From assembly GCF_038593265.1 (NCBI RefSeq), contig NZ_CP151979.1, forward strand, positions 806,001-870,000: a stretch of DNA of 64,000 bases, in the 5' to 3' direction. Each line of letters opens with the position of its first letter. The stretch's first letter is position 1. Shown here piece after piece: positions 36,776 through 45,216 of this stretch. A program made the translations under genes and the position numbers. A model generated the notes under the pieces. That model did not search any database. It worked only from the letters and a program-made list of their open reading frames with translations, and was not told the origin of the DNA. The stretch is from Ureibacillus sp. FSL W7-1570 (GTDB lineage: Bacteria > Bacillota > Bacilli > Bacillales_A > Planococcaceae).

Positions 36776-39118
36776 TTACCAAATTAATGATGTTTGTTCT
36801 GTTTTATAACCGAGAGTTAAATCATAATAATCTTCTAATTGAGTCTTAGTCAGGTAGCCGATTCCATTAACAATTGGCGGTTTATTGTCTACCTTTCTTG
36901 GAATGGAAATAATGTATTGATAAAAGTCAGCTTTAATATCCCTAAAAGCTTTCTTCCGCTCCCATTGATCTTCAATTTTTAATATTTTTTCATAATGTTC
37001 AAATAAAGATTTCGCTTTTTCATCAAGCTCTAAAAATACTTCCATTCTGTCATACTGCTCCTCAATTAACTGAAAATGAGAAACAGGAATTCGATCTGCA
37101 TCTTTTTCACCGTCGAAATATAATGTTTGAATCCCATTCAATAGTGCCAATGACTCTTTATTAGCCGTTTTTGCTTGCAATTGTTCAAAATATTGCTCTA
37201 TGAACTGAAAAAACCGTTCTTCTGGTATTGCATCATTCTTTAATAATTCTTGTGTAATATTCAATCGAATTCCATCATAGATGTAATTTGCAAAACTCTT
37301 ATAACCATCGGTTAAATGTGCAACATGTATTTCTCCTTTTCTCATTCCATGACGATTACATCTCCCAGCAGCCTGTTGAATAGAATCAAGCGGCGCTAAA
37401 TCTCTATATACAATGTCAAAATCGATGTCAACACCTGCTTCAACTAACTGTGTACTTACTACTATCTGATATTTTTGTTTTTTAATTTCACCAATTCTTT
37501 TCAATCGTTCAATAGGAGGAATGTGAGTAGACAAAAACGTTATCTTTTTATCAGGTACAATCTCTTTTAATTTTTTGTATACTTCTTTAGCTGCATCAAT
37601 CGTATTTAATATAAACAAATATGTCTTAGATTCGTTGATGTTTAAGGTATTTACAAATTGTTCAATCGTCATTTTTTCTTTTATGTGAGAATGCAACATC
37701 ACTCTTGACAGACCTTGATAATACTTTGGGGCATCCACTAACGGCCGCATTTCATCTTCTTTAAAAATGGCAGGAATGGTTGCTGAACTAAACAGGAAAT
37801 AGCAATCTAATTCTCTAGCTAAAACTTTTAATGTTTCACGAACAACGAGCCAGTATTTGTGCGGAATCGCTTGCACTTCATCGATAATGAAAATCGAGTG
37901 GGCAAATCGATGAAACTTTCTAAGCGATGCATTTTTATTAGAAAAAATCGAATGAAATAACTGAATAAAAGTTGTCAATATGATTTCTGCATTCCATCCT
38001 TCAACTAACAGTTGTGCAGCATTGTAGTCATATTGATGATAGCCTTCTTCATTTTTTTGAATCGTGTAGCTTAAATCTGACAAATGATGATGCGTAAGTA
38101 ACAACGATTGGTCCATTTCGATTTCGTTAATATTAAATATTTCTCGAATCACTTTTTCCGTCTGATCAATGACGCTTAAAAATGGAAGGCTGTAAACAAT
38201 ACGTGATGTAACTCCTTTTTCTTGTTCGATTTTTTTTCGCAAATTTAAAGCAAATTGAAATGATGTCAACGTTTTTCCAAAACCTGTCGGCAATTGCAGC
38301 GAATAAAAATGATGATTTAAGTCAATGTTCAGGGAATCGACTTCTTGAAATGCTTTTTCCCTAAGTTCATTTAGATTGCGATTATCCCAATTCTGTTTTC
38401 TTTTGTAATTTATAACAATGTCGTAATTAAGCTTTCTTCTTTCTGGAAATAACCCTTTTTGGAGAATGCCGACTTCAGATTTGTCCGCATCGATAAGGAT
38501 GGAAAATAAAAAGATATATTGAATATACAATTCAATTGGAACTTTCTCGCGATTATATTTCATAATTTTTCTTCGGATTTTAAAAGATTCATTAAATAAA
38601 TCTTCAACCCATTGTAAACAGGTTTCTTTCGATAAAGGCTTGTATAATGAAAAAGATTGAAACGACTGATTTAGCTTTTCAAAATCGATTGCATGAACTT
38701 GCTTTTGTAACAGTTCTTTTTCGTTTTCATGAAACTGCTTAAACTCATCCAGCCAATTATTCAATTGGCCATGATGTTTCTTTACAATTAAAAATGCAAG
38801 TAAACGCAATCGTTCGTCATCAAATTTCAATTCAGATTCATATTGTAAAAATTGGTATAATAATAACGCTGAAATCAAACTATGATTTTTGAGCATACCT
38901 AAATCATTATTTTCTTTCCTAATGTATTGTTGAAAATATCCAGTTGCTTTTCCAATGTCGTGAAATAATCCAATCATATTGGAAAGTAGAAATAAGTCAT
39001 TCATATATAGACGTGAAAGACGTTTTTCATCAAAAAACTTTTCAATTTGATGTAAAACCCCCTGTACATGTTTTTCTAATGGATAGTTCGGGTGAGATAA
39101 TAGTTGGACCACAAGCAT
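36776..39118 (-). CDS. cas3: Cas3 helicase-nuclease (type I-B)
   Basis: A 780-residue fusion. HD nuclease: LFHDIGKATGYFQQYI (H53, D54) and KKHHGQLNNW, with FSILIDADKSE later. SF2 helicase: Walker A LQLPTGFGKTLTSF (about 275-287), IFIIDEVQAIPHKYW (DEVQ variant of DEAH), FLFSSATIPA, VSTQLVEAGVDIDFDI and QQAAGRCNRHG. It is recruited by the Cascade R-loop and degrades target DNA. Seems complete; placed between cas5 and cas4. Confidence 0.95.
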   Translation of the reverse strand: MLVVQLLSHPNYPLEKHVQGVLHQIEKFFDEKRLSRLYMNDLFLLSNMIGLFHDIGKATGYFQQYIRKENNDLGMLKNHSLISALLLYQFLQYESELKFDDERLRLLAFLIVKKHHGQLNNWLDEFKQFHENEKELLQKQVHAIDFEKLNQSFQSFSLYKPLSKETCLQWVEDLFNESFKIRRKIMKYNREKVPIELYIQYIFLFSILIDADKSEVGILQKGLFPERRKLNYDIVINYKRKQNWDNRNLNELREKAFQEVDSLNIDLNHHFYSLQLPTGFGKTLTSFQFALNLRKKIEQEKGVTSRIVYSLPFLSVIDQTEKVIREIFNINEIEMDQSLLLTHHHLSDLSYTIQKNEEGYHQYDYNAAQLLVEGWNAEIILTTFIQLFHSIFSNKNASLRKFHRFAHSIFIIDEVQAIPHKYWLVVRETLKVLARELDCYFLFSSATIPAIFKEDEMRPLVDAPKYYQGLSRVMLHSHIKEKMTIEQFVNTLNINESKTYLFILNTIDAAKEVYKKLKEIVPDKKITFLSTHIPPIERLKRIGEIKKQKYQIVVSTQLVEAGVDIDFDIVYRDLAPLDSIQQAAGRCNRHGMRKGEIHVAHLTDGYKSFANYIYDGIRLNITQELLKNDAIPEERFFQFIEQYFEQLQAKTANKESLALLNGIQTLYFDGEKDADRIPVSHFQLIEEQYDRMEVFLELDEKAKSLFEHYEKILKIEDQWERKKAFRDIKADFYQYIISIPRKVDNKPPIVNGIGYLTKTQLEDYYDLTLGYKTEQTSLIW

Positions 39119-39174
39119 GTTCCTCCTCTCTCACGTATAAGCTAAAAAGAAAGCACGTTCATTCACTAAACGTG

Positions 39175-39900
39175 CTAATTGATAAAACAAATATGTTCCG
39201 ATTGGCTCGTTACGTAGCTATGATCCACTAGCACTTTTATCGGTTTTCCAGTTGATTCAAAAATAATTTCTTCGTAATTTGAAACAACACGGTTAACATC
39301 CATTTCAGTTGCAACAGTTTCTTTCATGTATGTTTTTCCGTCTTCAATTAAAAGACCGTTTTCTTGAATCATGGAATGCTTCAAAACAGTTGCCATTTCT
39401 GTATAATCGTTTGACTCGGTTTTATGAACTTCTTCTATCGTTACATATTGAAACTGCGCCAAACATTCACTCAGTCCAAGCGACACAGTGTAAACCGATT
39501 TATGTTGAGATACGTATTCGATTAATCTTTCAAACAGATTTTCATCGGATATATGGATATAACACCGATAGCCAGGATCTTTTAAAAACTCTGTTCGTAT
39601 CTGTGTTCTTGGACCTTCTCGTCTTTGCTTGGGAATCCATATGTTCCCTTTTGTATTAATATGATTTAACCCTATCCTCGTTTTTTTCACAGGTTTCAAT
39701 ATTTTAATCCCATATCTAACCGTTTGATGATTCAATTTCTCTAAATAAAAATTATTTTCTTTCTCAAACCCTAAAATCGCTCCTAAAATGCCGTACATTG
39801 CGGTAGGGGGAATGATTGAATATGTTAGCGGAGAAGAAGTTGAAAAATATTTACGAAAATGTCCAAAATCACCCCATAGATCAAAAACTAGCACTTTCAT
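39175..39900 (-). CDS. cas5: Cascade subunit Cas5 (type I-B)
   Basis: A 241-residue RAMP protein with KVLVFDLWGDFGHFRKYFST and SLTYSIIPPTAMYGILGAIL-type start (here SPLTYSIIPPTAMYGILG), the Cas5 signature, and a YTVSLGLSECLAQF segment. Cas5 binds the crRNA 5' handle and contacts Cas8b. It lies 12 bases after cas7 and 56 bases before cas3 in the operon. Confidence 0.94.
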   Translation of the reverse strand: MKVLVFDLWGDFGHFRKYFSTSSPLTYSIIPPTAMYGILGAILGFEKENNFYLEKLNHQTVRYGIKILKPVKKTRIGLNHINTKGNIWIPKQRREGPRTQIRTEFLKDPGYRCYIHISDENLFERLIEYVSQHKSVYTVSLGLSECLAQFQYVTIEEVHKTESNDYTEMATVLKHSMIQENGLLIEDGKTYMKETVATEMDVNRVVSNYEEIIFESTGKPIKVLVDHSYVTSQSEHICFIN

Positions 39901-39912
39901 GTTTCTTCACCC

Positions 39913-40875
39913 TTAAAAATCCAATTCCCTAATTGAGAACCCTGCCTGCTGCAAACTGTTTTTGATATCCGTAGACAACTGAATCCGTTCATCGACTTTT
40001 ACATCGATTCTTTCAATTTTATTTTTATTTTTGTTTAAAACATCTATGAATCTATCAACATCAATGATAAATTCGCTGACATCACGAAGTTCTTCATCAT
40101 TTTTATCCGTTTTTAACGACAGGTACTTATCCAGTTCTCCAATATGGAAATGTTTTTCTTTATAAACAACGTTTATTAACAGTCTAGGAACTTGTCCAAC
40201 TTTCGAGCGTGAAATCAAGCTTTTTGTTCCATTCCACATTGCTTCCAATAACGTGTCAATATCTTCTTCGGTTAATCTAGTCGTTTTTGCTGCTTCCTCA
40301 TTGACAATTCCGTAAAAAGCAATCAATGAATACGGAAGCACGTATTCTTCGCGAAATGTTTTTTGTGTCGATTCACTTCCAGAAGCGAACGCACCTGTTC
40401 CTTTTATATACTCCATTTTTACGCGATGAAGCGATTGTCCCATTTTGAATTGAACTGGACCTGTATGAGTAATCGAACTTTTCTCTTTTGATGATTTTTC
40501 CACTGGCAAAGTTACACCAAATAAGCGAATATCTATACAAGAAGAAAGAACCTGAACATTAATAATTTCTTTCATTTCTGCTAATGACAATTTCTCTTTT
40601 TCAAGTTTTTCTCCATCTTTTATCAAAAAATCTTCAGCACGTTGTTTTGCATCCTGAATATAATCTTTCTCATCTACTATTTCACGAATAAAAATTTCCA
40701 ACCCTTTATATTGATGTAAAAAATCGCGGATCGTGCGTTTTAATCTCACATCTGTAACGATGTTTCGCCCCGTTTCTTCATCGATTCTCGGTTTATTTTC
40801 ATCAACCGGATCCCCATTTGGATTAATCCATTGAGCATCATACAAAAACAATATTTCTGAACGATTCGTTAGCAT
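39913..40875 (-). CDS. cas7: Cascade backbone Cas7 (Csh2 type)
   Basis: A 320-residue protein with LFLYDAQWINPNGDPVDENK, PRIDEETGRNIVTDVRLKRT, DIRLFGVTLP and THTGPVQFKMGQSLHRV, the DevR/Csh2 family pattern. Several copies coat the crRNA spacer in the type I-B Cascade. The start overlaps the cas8b stop by one base, showing tight coupling. Confidence 0.95.
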   Translation of the reverse strand: MLTNRSEILFLYDAQWINPNGDPVDENKPRIDEETGRNIVTDVRLKRTIRDFLHQYKGLEIFIREIVDEKDYIQDAKQRAEDFLIKDGEKLEKEKLSLAEMKEIINVQVLSSCIDIRLFGVTLPVEKSSKEKSSITHTGPVQFKMGQSLHRVKMEYIKGTGAFASGSESTQKTFREEYVLPYSLIAFYGIVNEEAAKTTRLTEEDIDTLLEAMWNGTKSLISRSKVGQVPRLLINVVYKEKHFHIGELDKYLSLKTDKNDEELRDVSEFIIDVDRFIDVLNKNKNKIERIDVKVDERIQLSTDIKNSLQQAGFSIRELDF

Positions 40876-42629
40876 TATTGAATAACCTCCTCTTTTTCAT
40901 ATAAAACTTCTTTAACTTTTGAAGCTAAACTCATTCCACAAACAAAGTAGAAATTGATTTCATCGATTGATAGTTTCCACTTTTCATTAGCTTGCAAAAA
41001 TAGAGAAGATATTTCTTCCGCCAATTCTTGTCTTGGTTTCGTGTAGGCATCATATTCAATGAATTTGTTAATAACTTTCGGGAGCAAACCTTTTATTGAC
41101 TGTTCATCCATTTTTAATCCCATTAACTGTTTAAGAAACGGTTTTGAATTGCGTTTTTTCTGTTGAACTTCCAATAAAATTTGCGTCATCGAACCTAATA
41201 AAAAGATGGCTCTTTTTTCATTTGTATTTAGTTGTTTACCAAAAACTTCAAAAATGTTGTTAAACTTACTCATAATCATCTGGCCTCCTTCGAATTGAAG
41301 CACATTGATTTTTTCCAAAAATGACAGGCAAGCCATCGCTTGTTTGATTTTCCAATAGAAATTTTGCTCATTTTCTTTTAAAAAATCTTTGCGGATTTCT
41401 TTCATTATGTATTTCAATAAAAAATTGAGTTCCAATTGTTTGGCCTTAAAAGATGATTCGACAATTGTTAAAAAATACTTATTTAAATCAAAATTTTTCT
41501 TACCTTCATCGGATTTTGCAAAAAACGTACGGAAGAAACCGAAGTGAAAATGTCTAGGTTCATTTGTTTCTTTTTTGAATAAAATGACTTTTTCAACTTC
41601 TTCTTTTGATTTAAACAATTTTTGAAGACGTGACGGCAATACATCATCAATAACAAGCAATATGCGTTCAGCGCTTTGAATTTTTTGCATAAACAAAAAT
41701 TTCAATGAAATCGTATTTTTTTGTTCAGATAGAATGTACAGTAAATCTCCTTCATCAGTCATTATTGAATTGCCGCTTTCTTTTGAAAGCTGGATCATTT
41801 TTTGTTGATTTTCAAAAATTTCGAGTATTACTTCAAAATCTTCTCCTGTATTTTCTTTGTTAATTAGAAACGATGGTATTAATAAATACGGAAGTCCATA
41901 AAATTGATACTTTAAGTGATTTTCAATATATTCCTTACCCGCTTCTACGAAACTTTTACACTCCAAACAAACCGGATAATTTCTCCATGCTGTTTCTTCT
42001 TGAAAGCCCCCCGTTATAAAACCTGGCTTATCCAATGTGTAAAATTTAAAGGCTGACATTTTTCCAATGACTGTATCTTTTTGCTCTTTACAAATGGAAC
42101 AAATTTGATTATTCGCAGATAATTCCAAATCCTTTTTGTTTATGAGATATAAAAAAGTTTCCGTAAAAAGTTCATTCTCTACCGGATATAAATGATTCAA
42201 TTTTACAGATATCAAACACTTATCCAAAGATTCGATTTTTTCAGATACAGCTGCTAAAATTGATGCTTGATCTTGTACTAACCTGTCATATATTTGTTCC
42301 AATTTTTCTTTGTTATTAATTCTTTTTTCTTTTAAAACTCCTCGAAACCAACCTAATATTTTTTGATCATAGGTATTTGATAAAGTAGTTATTTTGGCAG
42401 TCGGCGAAAAGTTTGCTCCTCTGGAAGAACCTGAACGAAACAAGTATTTCGAATAATCAGTTGAGACTTCTTCATAATCGACCCCTGTAAATTCAATACC
42501 ATTCTCAGTTTCAGAAAGTAAAATAAACATACAATAATCATAGTTAGGATTTTCAATCATTTGTTCTAACACACTTTTATTCGATTTTTCTAACACATAC
42601 CGTCCTAATGCAGCTACTGATTCAATCAT
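40875..42629 (-). CDS. cas8b: Cascade large subunit Cas8b (Csh1/TM1802 type)
   Basis: A 584-residue protein that carries the zinc site of type I-B Cas8b: CSIC at 177-180 and CLEC at 221-224. The N-terminus (MIESVAALGRYVLEKSNKSV) and the C-terminal helical part (FYFVCGMSLASKVKEV, probably including the small-subunit region) fit the TM1802 group. Cas8b reads the PAM and starts the R-loop. An internal initiation giving Cas11b is known in the family and possible here. It follows cas6 by 46 bases. Confidence 0.88.
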   Translation of the reverse strand: MIESVAALGRYVLEKSNKSVLEQMIENPNYDYCMFILLSETENGIEFTGVDYEEVSTDYSKYLFRSGSSRGANFSPTAKITTLSNTYDQKILGWFRGVLKEKRINNKEKLEQIYDRLVQDQASILAAVSEKIESLDKCLISVKLNHLYPVENELFTETFLYLINKKDLELSANNQICSICKEQKDTVIGKMSAFKFYTLDKPGFITGGFQEETAWRNYPVCLECKSFVEAGKEYIENHLKYQFYGLPYLLIPSFLINKENTGEDFEVILEIFENQQKMIQLSKESGNSIMTDEGDLLYILSEQKNTISLKFLFMQKIQSAERILLVIDDVLPSRLQKLFKSKEEVEKVILFKKETNEPRHFHFGFFRTFFAKSDEGKKNFDLNKYFLTIVESSFKAKQLELNFLLKYIMKEIRKDFLKENEQNFYWKIKQAMACLSFLEKINVLQFEGGQMIMSKFNNIFEVFGKQLNTNEKRAIFLLGSMTQILLEVQQKKRNSKPFLKQLMGLKMDEQSIKGLLPKVINKFIEYDAYTKPRQELAEEISSLFLQANEKWKLSIDEINFYFVCGMSLASKVKEVLYEKEEVIQ

Positions 42630-42672
42630 CCTTTTTCACCTCCAATAATTTTTGTAACTGCCCTCCTTTTCC

Positions 42673-42702
42673 AATCTAATCCCTTTTAGGTAAGGTCGAT
42701 TC
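42673..42702 (-). repeat. CRISPR-repeat-like element across the cas6 stop codon
   Basis: On the minus strand this 30-base stretch agrees with the array repeat at 21 of 30 positions, including CTTACCTA and AGGGATT in the same order and spacing. It encodes the last residues of Cas6 (LPKRD), contains the TAG, and lies in crRNA sense within the cas mRNA just before cas8b. Cas6 could bind or cut here. No second copy or spacer is adjacent. Confidence 0.65.
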
Positions 42703-43455
42703 TGGTCGAATCATGCCGAAACCTATCGAATTTTTGGAGCCCAGACCTGTATTAAGTAGAAAAGATAAATATTCCGGTTTGGCTTTCAACCGGTACATGC
42801 CTTTCCAGCCGGTAATCCAAGTCGATTTGTAATTCGTGACAACTTTGTCGCGACTGTCTACTTGAATGGGTTCGACAGAAAGGACCTGGCCTTCCTCTGC
42901 AAAGGGTTTATTGTAAAATGCTTCATATTTGCGAATAAAATTTTCCTCCAGTAAATGCTCAAACACTTTATCAAACGGTGAAAAGAAATGCGTAATTTTG
43001 CTTCCATCCCTACGTTCAAACGTTGAATATACAGTAATCGGCGATAAAGCGCGGACAACGATTTCACTATCTTGCACTTCCAGTTTGTCAAATTCCAATG
43101 ATTCAACCTTTAAAGAAACGCCATTCATCTCTAAATCTGCAGATAATAATAAAAAATTTGCAGTTTTTTCCACAATATCTGGTATAATTGAACTAATAGA
43201 CAGATATAATTTGTCATAAAATGTTAGTTTTTTAGTTTCTTTATCATAAGTTATATTTGACGACTGCAAGGTGCTGAATACAAACAGCTTGTACGTGCGG
43301 TTTTGATGCTGAAAACCATGTTCATGGAGAAACGTTGCTTCTTTTTGAGGCAAAATCTTGTAGACGAACGCTTGAAGCAAATGTTGGTAGTTCACTGGTA
43401 CTGTCAGCGGTTTTTCCAATGAAAAAGTAATGTGGATTGCTGGAATGATAATCAC
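42676..43455 (-). CDS. cas6: CRISPR repeat endoribonuclease Cas6
   Basis: A protein of about 257 residues with ITFSLEKPLTVPVNYQHLLQ at the N-terminus and the C-terminal glycine-rich loop LLNTGLGSKNSIGFGMI, both typical of Cas6. It cuts pre-crRNA upstream of the ATTGAAAY handle and should supply both the I-B and the III-B complexes, since the cmr operon has no cas6. The start is unclear: the GTG at 43455 is part of the ribosome binding site AGAGGTGAT, so translation may begin at a following ATT/ATC codon. First cas gene of the I-B operon. Confidence 0.9.
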   Translation of the reverse strand: MIIIPAIHITFSLEKPLTVPVNYQHLLQAFVYKILPQKEATFLHEHGFQHQNRTYKLFVFSTLQSSNITYDKETKKLTFYDKLYLSISSIIPDIVEKTANFLLLSADLEMNGVSLKVESLEFDKLEVQDSEIVVRALSPITVYSTFERRDGSKITHFFSPFDKVFEHLLEENFIRKYEAFYNKPFAEEGQVLSVEPIQVDSRDKVVTNYKSTWITGWKGMYRLKAKPEYLSFLLNTGLGSKNSIGFGMIRPESTLPKRD

Positions 43456-43498
43456 CTCTTATATGCAATTGTTAACTAATCCAGATAATACCAAGAAT

Positions 43499-43531
43499 AA
43501 AAAATGGAGTCAACGGTCGACTCCATTTTTT
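43499..43531 (-). terminator. Perfect terminator hairpin inside the cas6 leader (attenuator candidate)
   Basis: Arms AAAAAATGGAGTC (43499-43511) and GACTCCATTTTTT (43519-43531) pair perfectly over 13 bases with a seven-base loop, and the minus-strand 3' arm ends in six T plus ATT. It lies directly after the 23-residue leader ORF and 44 bases before cas6, so most transcripts may stop here unless read-through occurs. Confidence 0.85.
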
Positions 43532-43603
43532 CTATTTTTGCAACTCATCATCTTGTAGCTTATTTTCTTCTAGGTAAGATTGAATATATGCAATTGTTGA
43601 CAT
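43532..43603 (-). CDS. 23-residue leader ORF upstream of cas6
   Basis: ATG with GGAG six bases upstream; the peptide is MSTIAYIQSYLEENKLQDDE plus LQK. It has no known relatives I recognise. Part of its DNA (43562-43591) contains ATCTTACCTA, a ten-base exact match to the core of the CRISPR repeat in crRNA sense, with 18 of 30 positions matching overall. The stop codon touches the terminator hairpin. A 17-base near-identical direct repeat (GTCAACAATTGCATATA, one change) recurs just before cas6. It may be a regulatory leader peptide; product accumulation is unproven. Confidence 0.5.
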   Translation of the reverse strand: MSTIAYIQSYLEENKLQDDELQK

Positions 43604-43625
43604 TTCAAACTCCTACACGGATTTG

Positions 43626-43660
43626 ATTATAAAGTATCGAATTTCCTGGCATCTCGCAAA
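43626..43660 (-). promoter_or_regulatory. Candidate promoter of the cas6 operon
   Basis: TATAAT on the minus strand at 43626-43631, 22 bases before the leader ORF start. No good -35 box at 17 bases; TTGCGA lies at 22. The promoter may need an activator. Confidence rests on the perfect -10 and its location. Confidence 0.45.
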
Positions 43661-43770
43661 TGCAAAAAATCGCAATTCGATTTCCTATTTTTGGGTTTAC
43701 TCTCATTTCCAATATAGTTCAGCAACTATTCTTAACGAAAAATATAAATTCATCACAAATCGTGAAAATG

Positions 43771-43860
43771 AAGGGGCTGGGACAAAACTAGCTTCTAGAT
43801 AGGAAAAAAGGGCTGAGCCCAAGGTCGATTCAATCGACTTTTCGGACAGCCCCTTCCTCT
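43771..43860. repeat. Short GGCTGGGACA-type dispersed repeat
   Basis: AAGGGGCTGGGACAAAAC at the left and GGACAGCCCCTT at the right form inverted ends around GGGCTGAGCCC and GTCGATT/AATCGAC hairpins. It is a shortened relative of the element at 2308-2608 and could stop transcription entering the cas promoter region. Confidence 0.55.
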
Positions 43861-43869
43861 TCTTCGTCA

Positions 43870-44089
43870 TCATTCAGCACTAAAAAAGCGCCCCATTTTT
43901 TTATAATGTTCATTAGTGAGGATTTTGTCGATTTCTGCTTCGCTATTTTCTTCCTCCGTTACAGGAAGCGTCATTCCTGCGTATCCCCAGCCATTTGACT
44001 CAAGCCATTTCAACGAAATCATCTATAAATTCATCGTATCCTTTGTCGCAGTTTACAATGTATCCGTCTAATCGGATGTCAAATCGCAT
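43870..44089 (-). pseudogene. Frameshifted small hypothetical protein
   Basis: From an ATG at 44089 the frame reads MRFDIRLDGYIVNCDKGYDE then FIDDFVE; skipping one A in GAAATGG continues it as WLESNGWGYAGMTLPVTEEE and ends MGRFFSAE. The total would be about 72 residues, acidic, of unknown function. The single-base insertion probably inactivates it. Confidence 0.6.
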
Positions 44090-44428
44090 GAAGTATTCCC
44101 CTTTCAATAACTCTTATCAGTTCTTCATTTGGTACTGTAATATCTTAGCTAGATTTTCTTATTCTGCTATTTCCTTTTCGGCATTTCAAACACTTTTTTG
44201 AGAATTATTCATCATGCTAATTAGAAGAATGCTCACAGTTTTTCAATCAGCCAATTGCAAATAAAAATAACCGCGCATTCATCGATACAATGCGCGACTT
44301 GTCGTTGTGATTGGTTTTTAATCCTTTAAAATCATACCCTCAATTAAATCAGTTTCGTTAATATTATCAAAAAAATGTTCCATCCGTTATGAGTGTTTTT
44401 AGCCTTTCAACATGGAAAACAGAAGGAA
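44090..44428. other. Intergenic region with a minus-strand terminator
   Basis: Arms CGCGCATT (44272-44279) and AATGCGCG (44289-44296) form a hairpin followed on the minus strand by TTATTTTTATTTG, a likely terminator. Between it and the IS21 element lies the end of an unrecognised minus-strand frame (MEHFFDNINETDLIEGMILK), apparently the tail of a gene removed or split by the insertion. Nothing else was seen. Confidence 0.4.
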
Positions 44429-44490
44429 TGTATTTTGCAATAGAAAAGTGCAGAGAAATGCAATTAAAAATGCAGAGGTTTGCCACCCAT

Positions 44491-45216
44491 TTAATTCCTT
44501 TTCGACAATGCGTGGGACAGTCTATAGCTCTCGCCATGAAAAGAGATGATATGGGCGTGATGAATTAGCCTGTCCACTAACGCTGCTGTTAAACGAGAAT
44601 CTGTAAAGATCCGGTTCCATTGACTAAATTCTAAGTTAGATGTAATAATTACGCTTTTCTGTTCATAAAACTCCGATATAATTTGGAATAATAATTCAGC
44701 TCCTTCTTTACTAAATGGTAAGTATCCCATTTCATCTAAAATGACCAAATCAACCTTCTCCATCCGTTTTCTAAATGCTGATAAACGGTTGTTACGTAAA
44801 GCTTGCTCTAATTCCTCAACTAGGTGGGCAACACGGTAAAAACGAACCTCATAACCTAGTTCACAAGCTTTTTTCCCTAGTCCTGTGGCTAAATGAGTCT
44901 TCCCTGTCCCGGGTGAACCAACTAAAACTACATTTTCTCGATTCTCAATAAATTGTAGGCTACACAAATCCTCTTTGGTTAAGTGAGGAGGGAACCGAAG
45001 TTGTTCGGTCCACTCGTAATCATGTAAACTCTTTTTATCTAAGAACTTCGCCTTTTTTATCAAGCGGATTGCTCTCGCTTTTTCTCTTAATCTTATTTCC
45101 TCCTTAAGTAGCCCATATAAGAATTGTTTCGGAGTTTCAAACGGTATTTGCTCGTATACATCCGCAACATAAGCTAACCTCAATGACTTACACAATTCTT
45201 TAATGTCCTGTTTCAA
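44491..45216 (-). CDS. istB: IS21 helper ATPase IstB
   Basis: A 241-residue AAA+ ATPase related to DnaC. Walker A VVLVGSPGTGKTHLATGLGK (about 95-114), Walker B VDLVILDEMGYLPFSKEGAE and sensor VIITSNLEFSQWNRIF are intact. IstB selects target DNA and stimulates IstA. It overlaps the end of istA by four bases, the usual arrangement. Length is normal. Confidence 0.95.
   Translation of the reverse strand: MKQDIKELCKSLRLAYVADVYEQIPFETPKQFLYGLLKEEIRLREKARAIRLIKKAKFLDKKSLHDYEWTEQLRFPPHLTKEDLCSLQFIENRENVVLVGSPGTGKTHLATGLGKKACELGYEVRFYRVAHLVEELEQALRNNRLSAFRKRMEKVDLVILDEMGYLPFSKEGAELLFQIISEFYEQKSVIITSNLEFSQWNRIFTDSRLTAALVDRLIHHAHIISFHGESYRLSHALSKRN

Noticed and set aside
43532-43603. Proven CreTA toxin-antitoxin module
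   Set aside because: Only one partial repeat-like core is visible, no clear second pseudo-repeat with a guide, and the ORF lies before cas6, not between cas6 and cas8b; kept only as one option.
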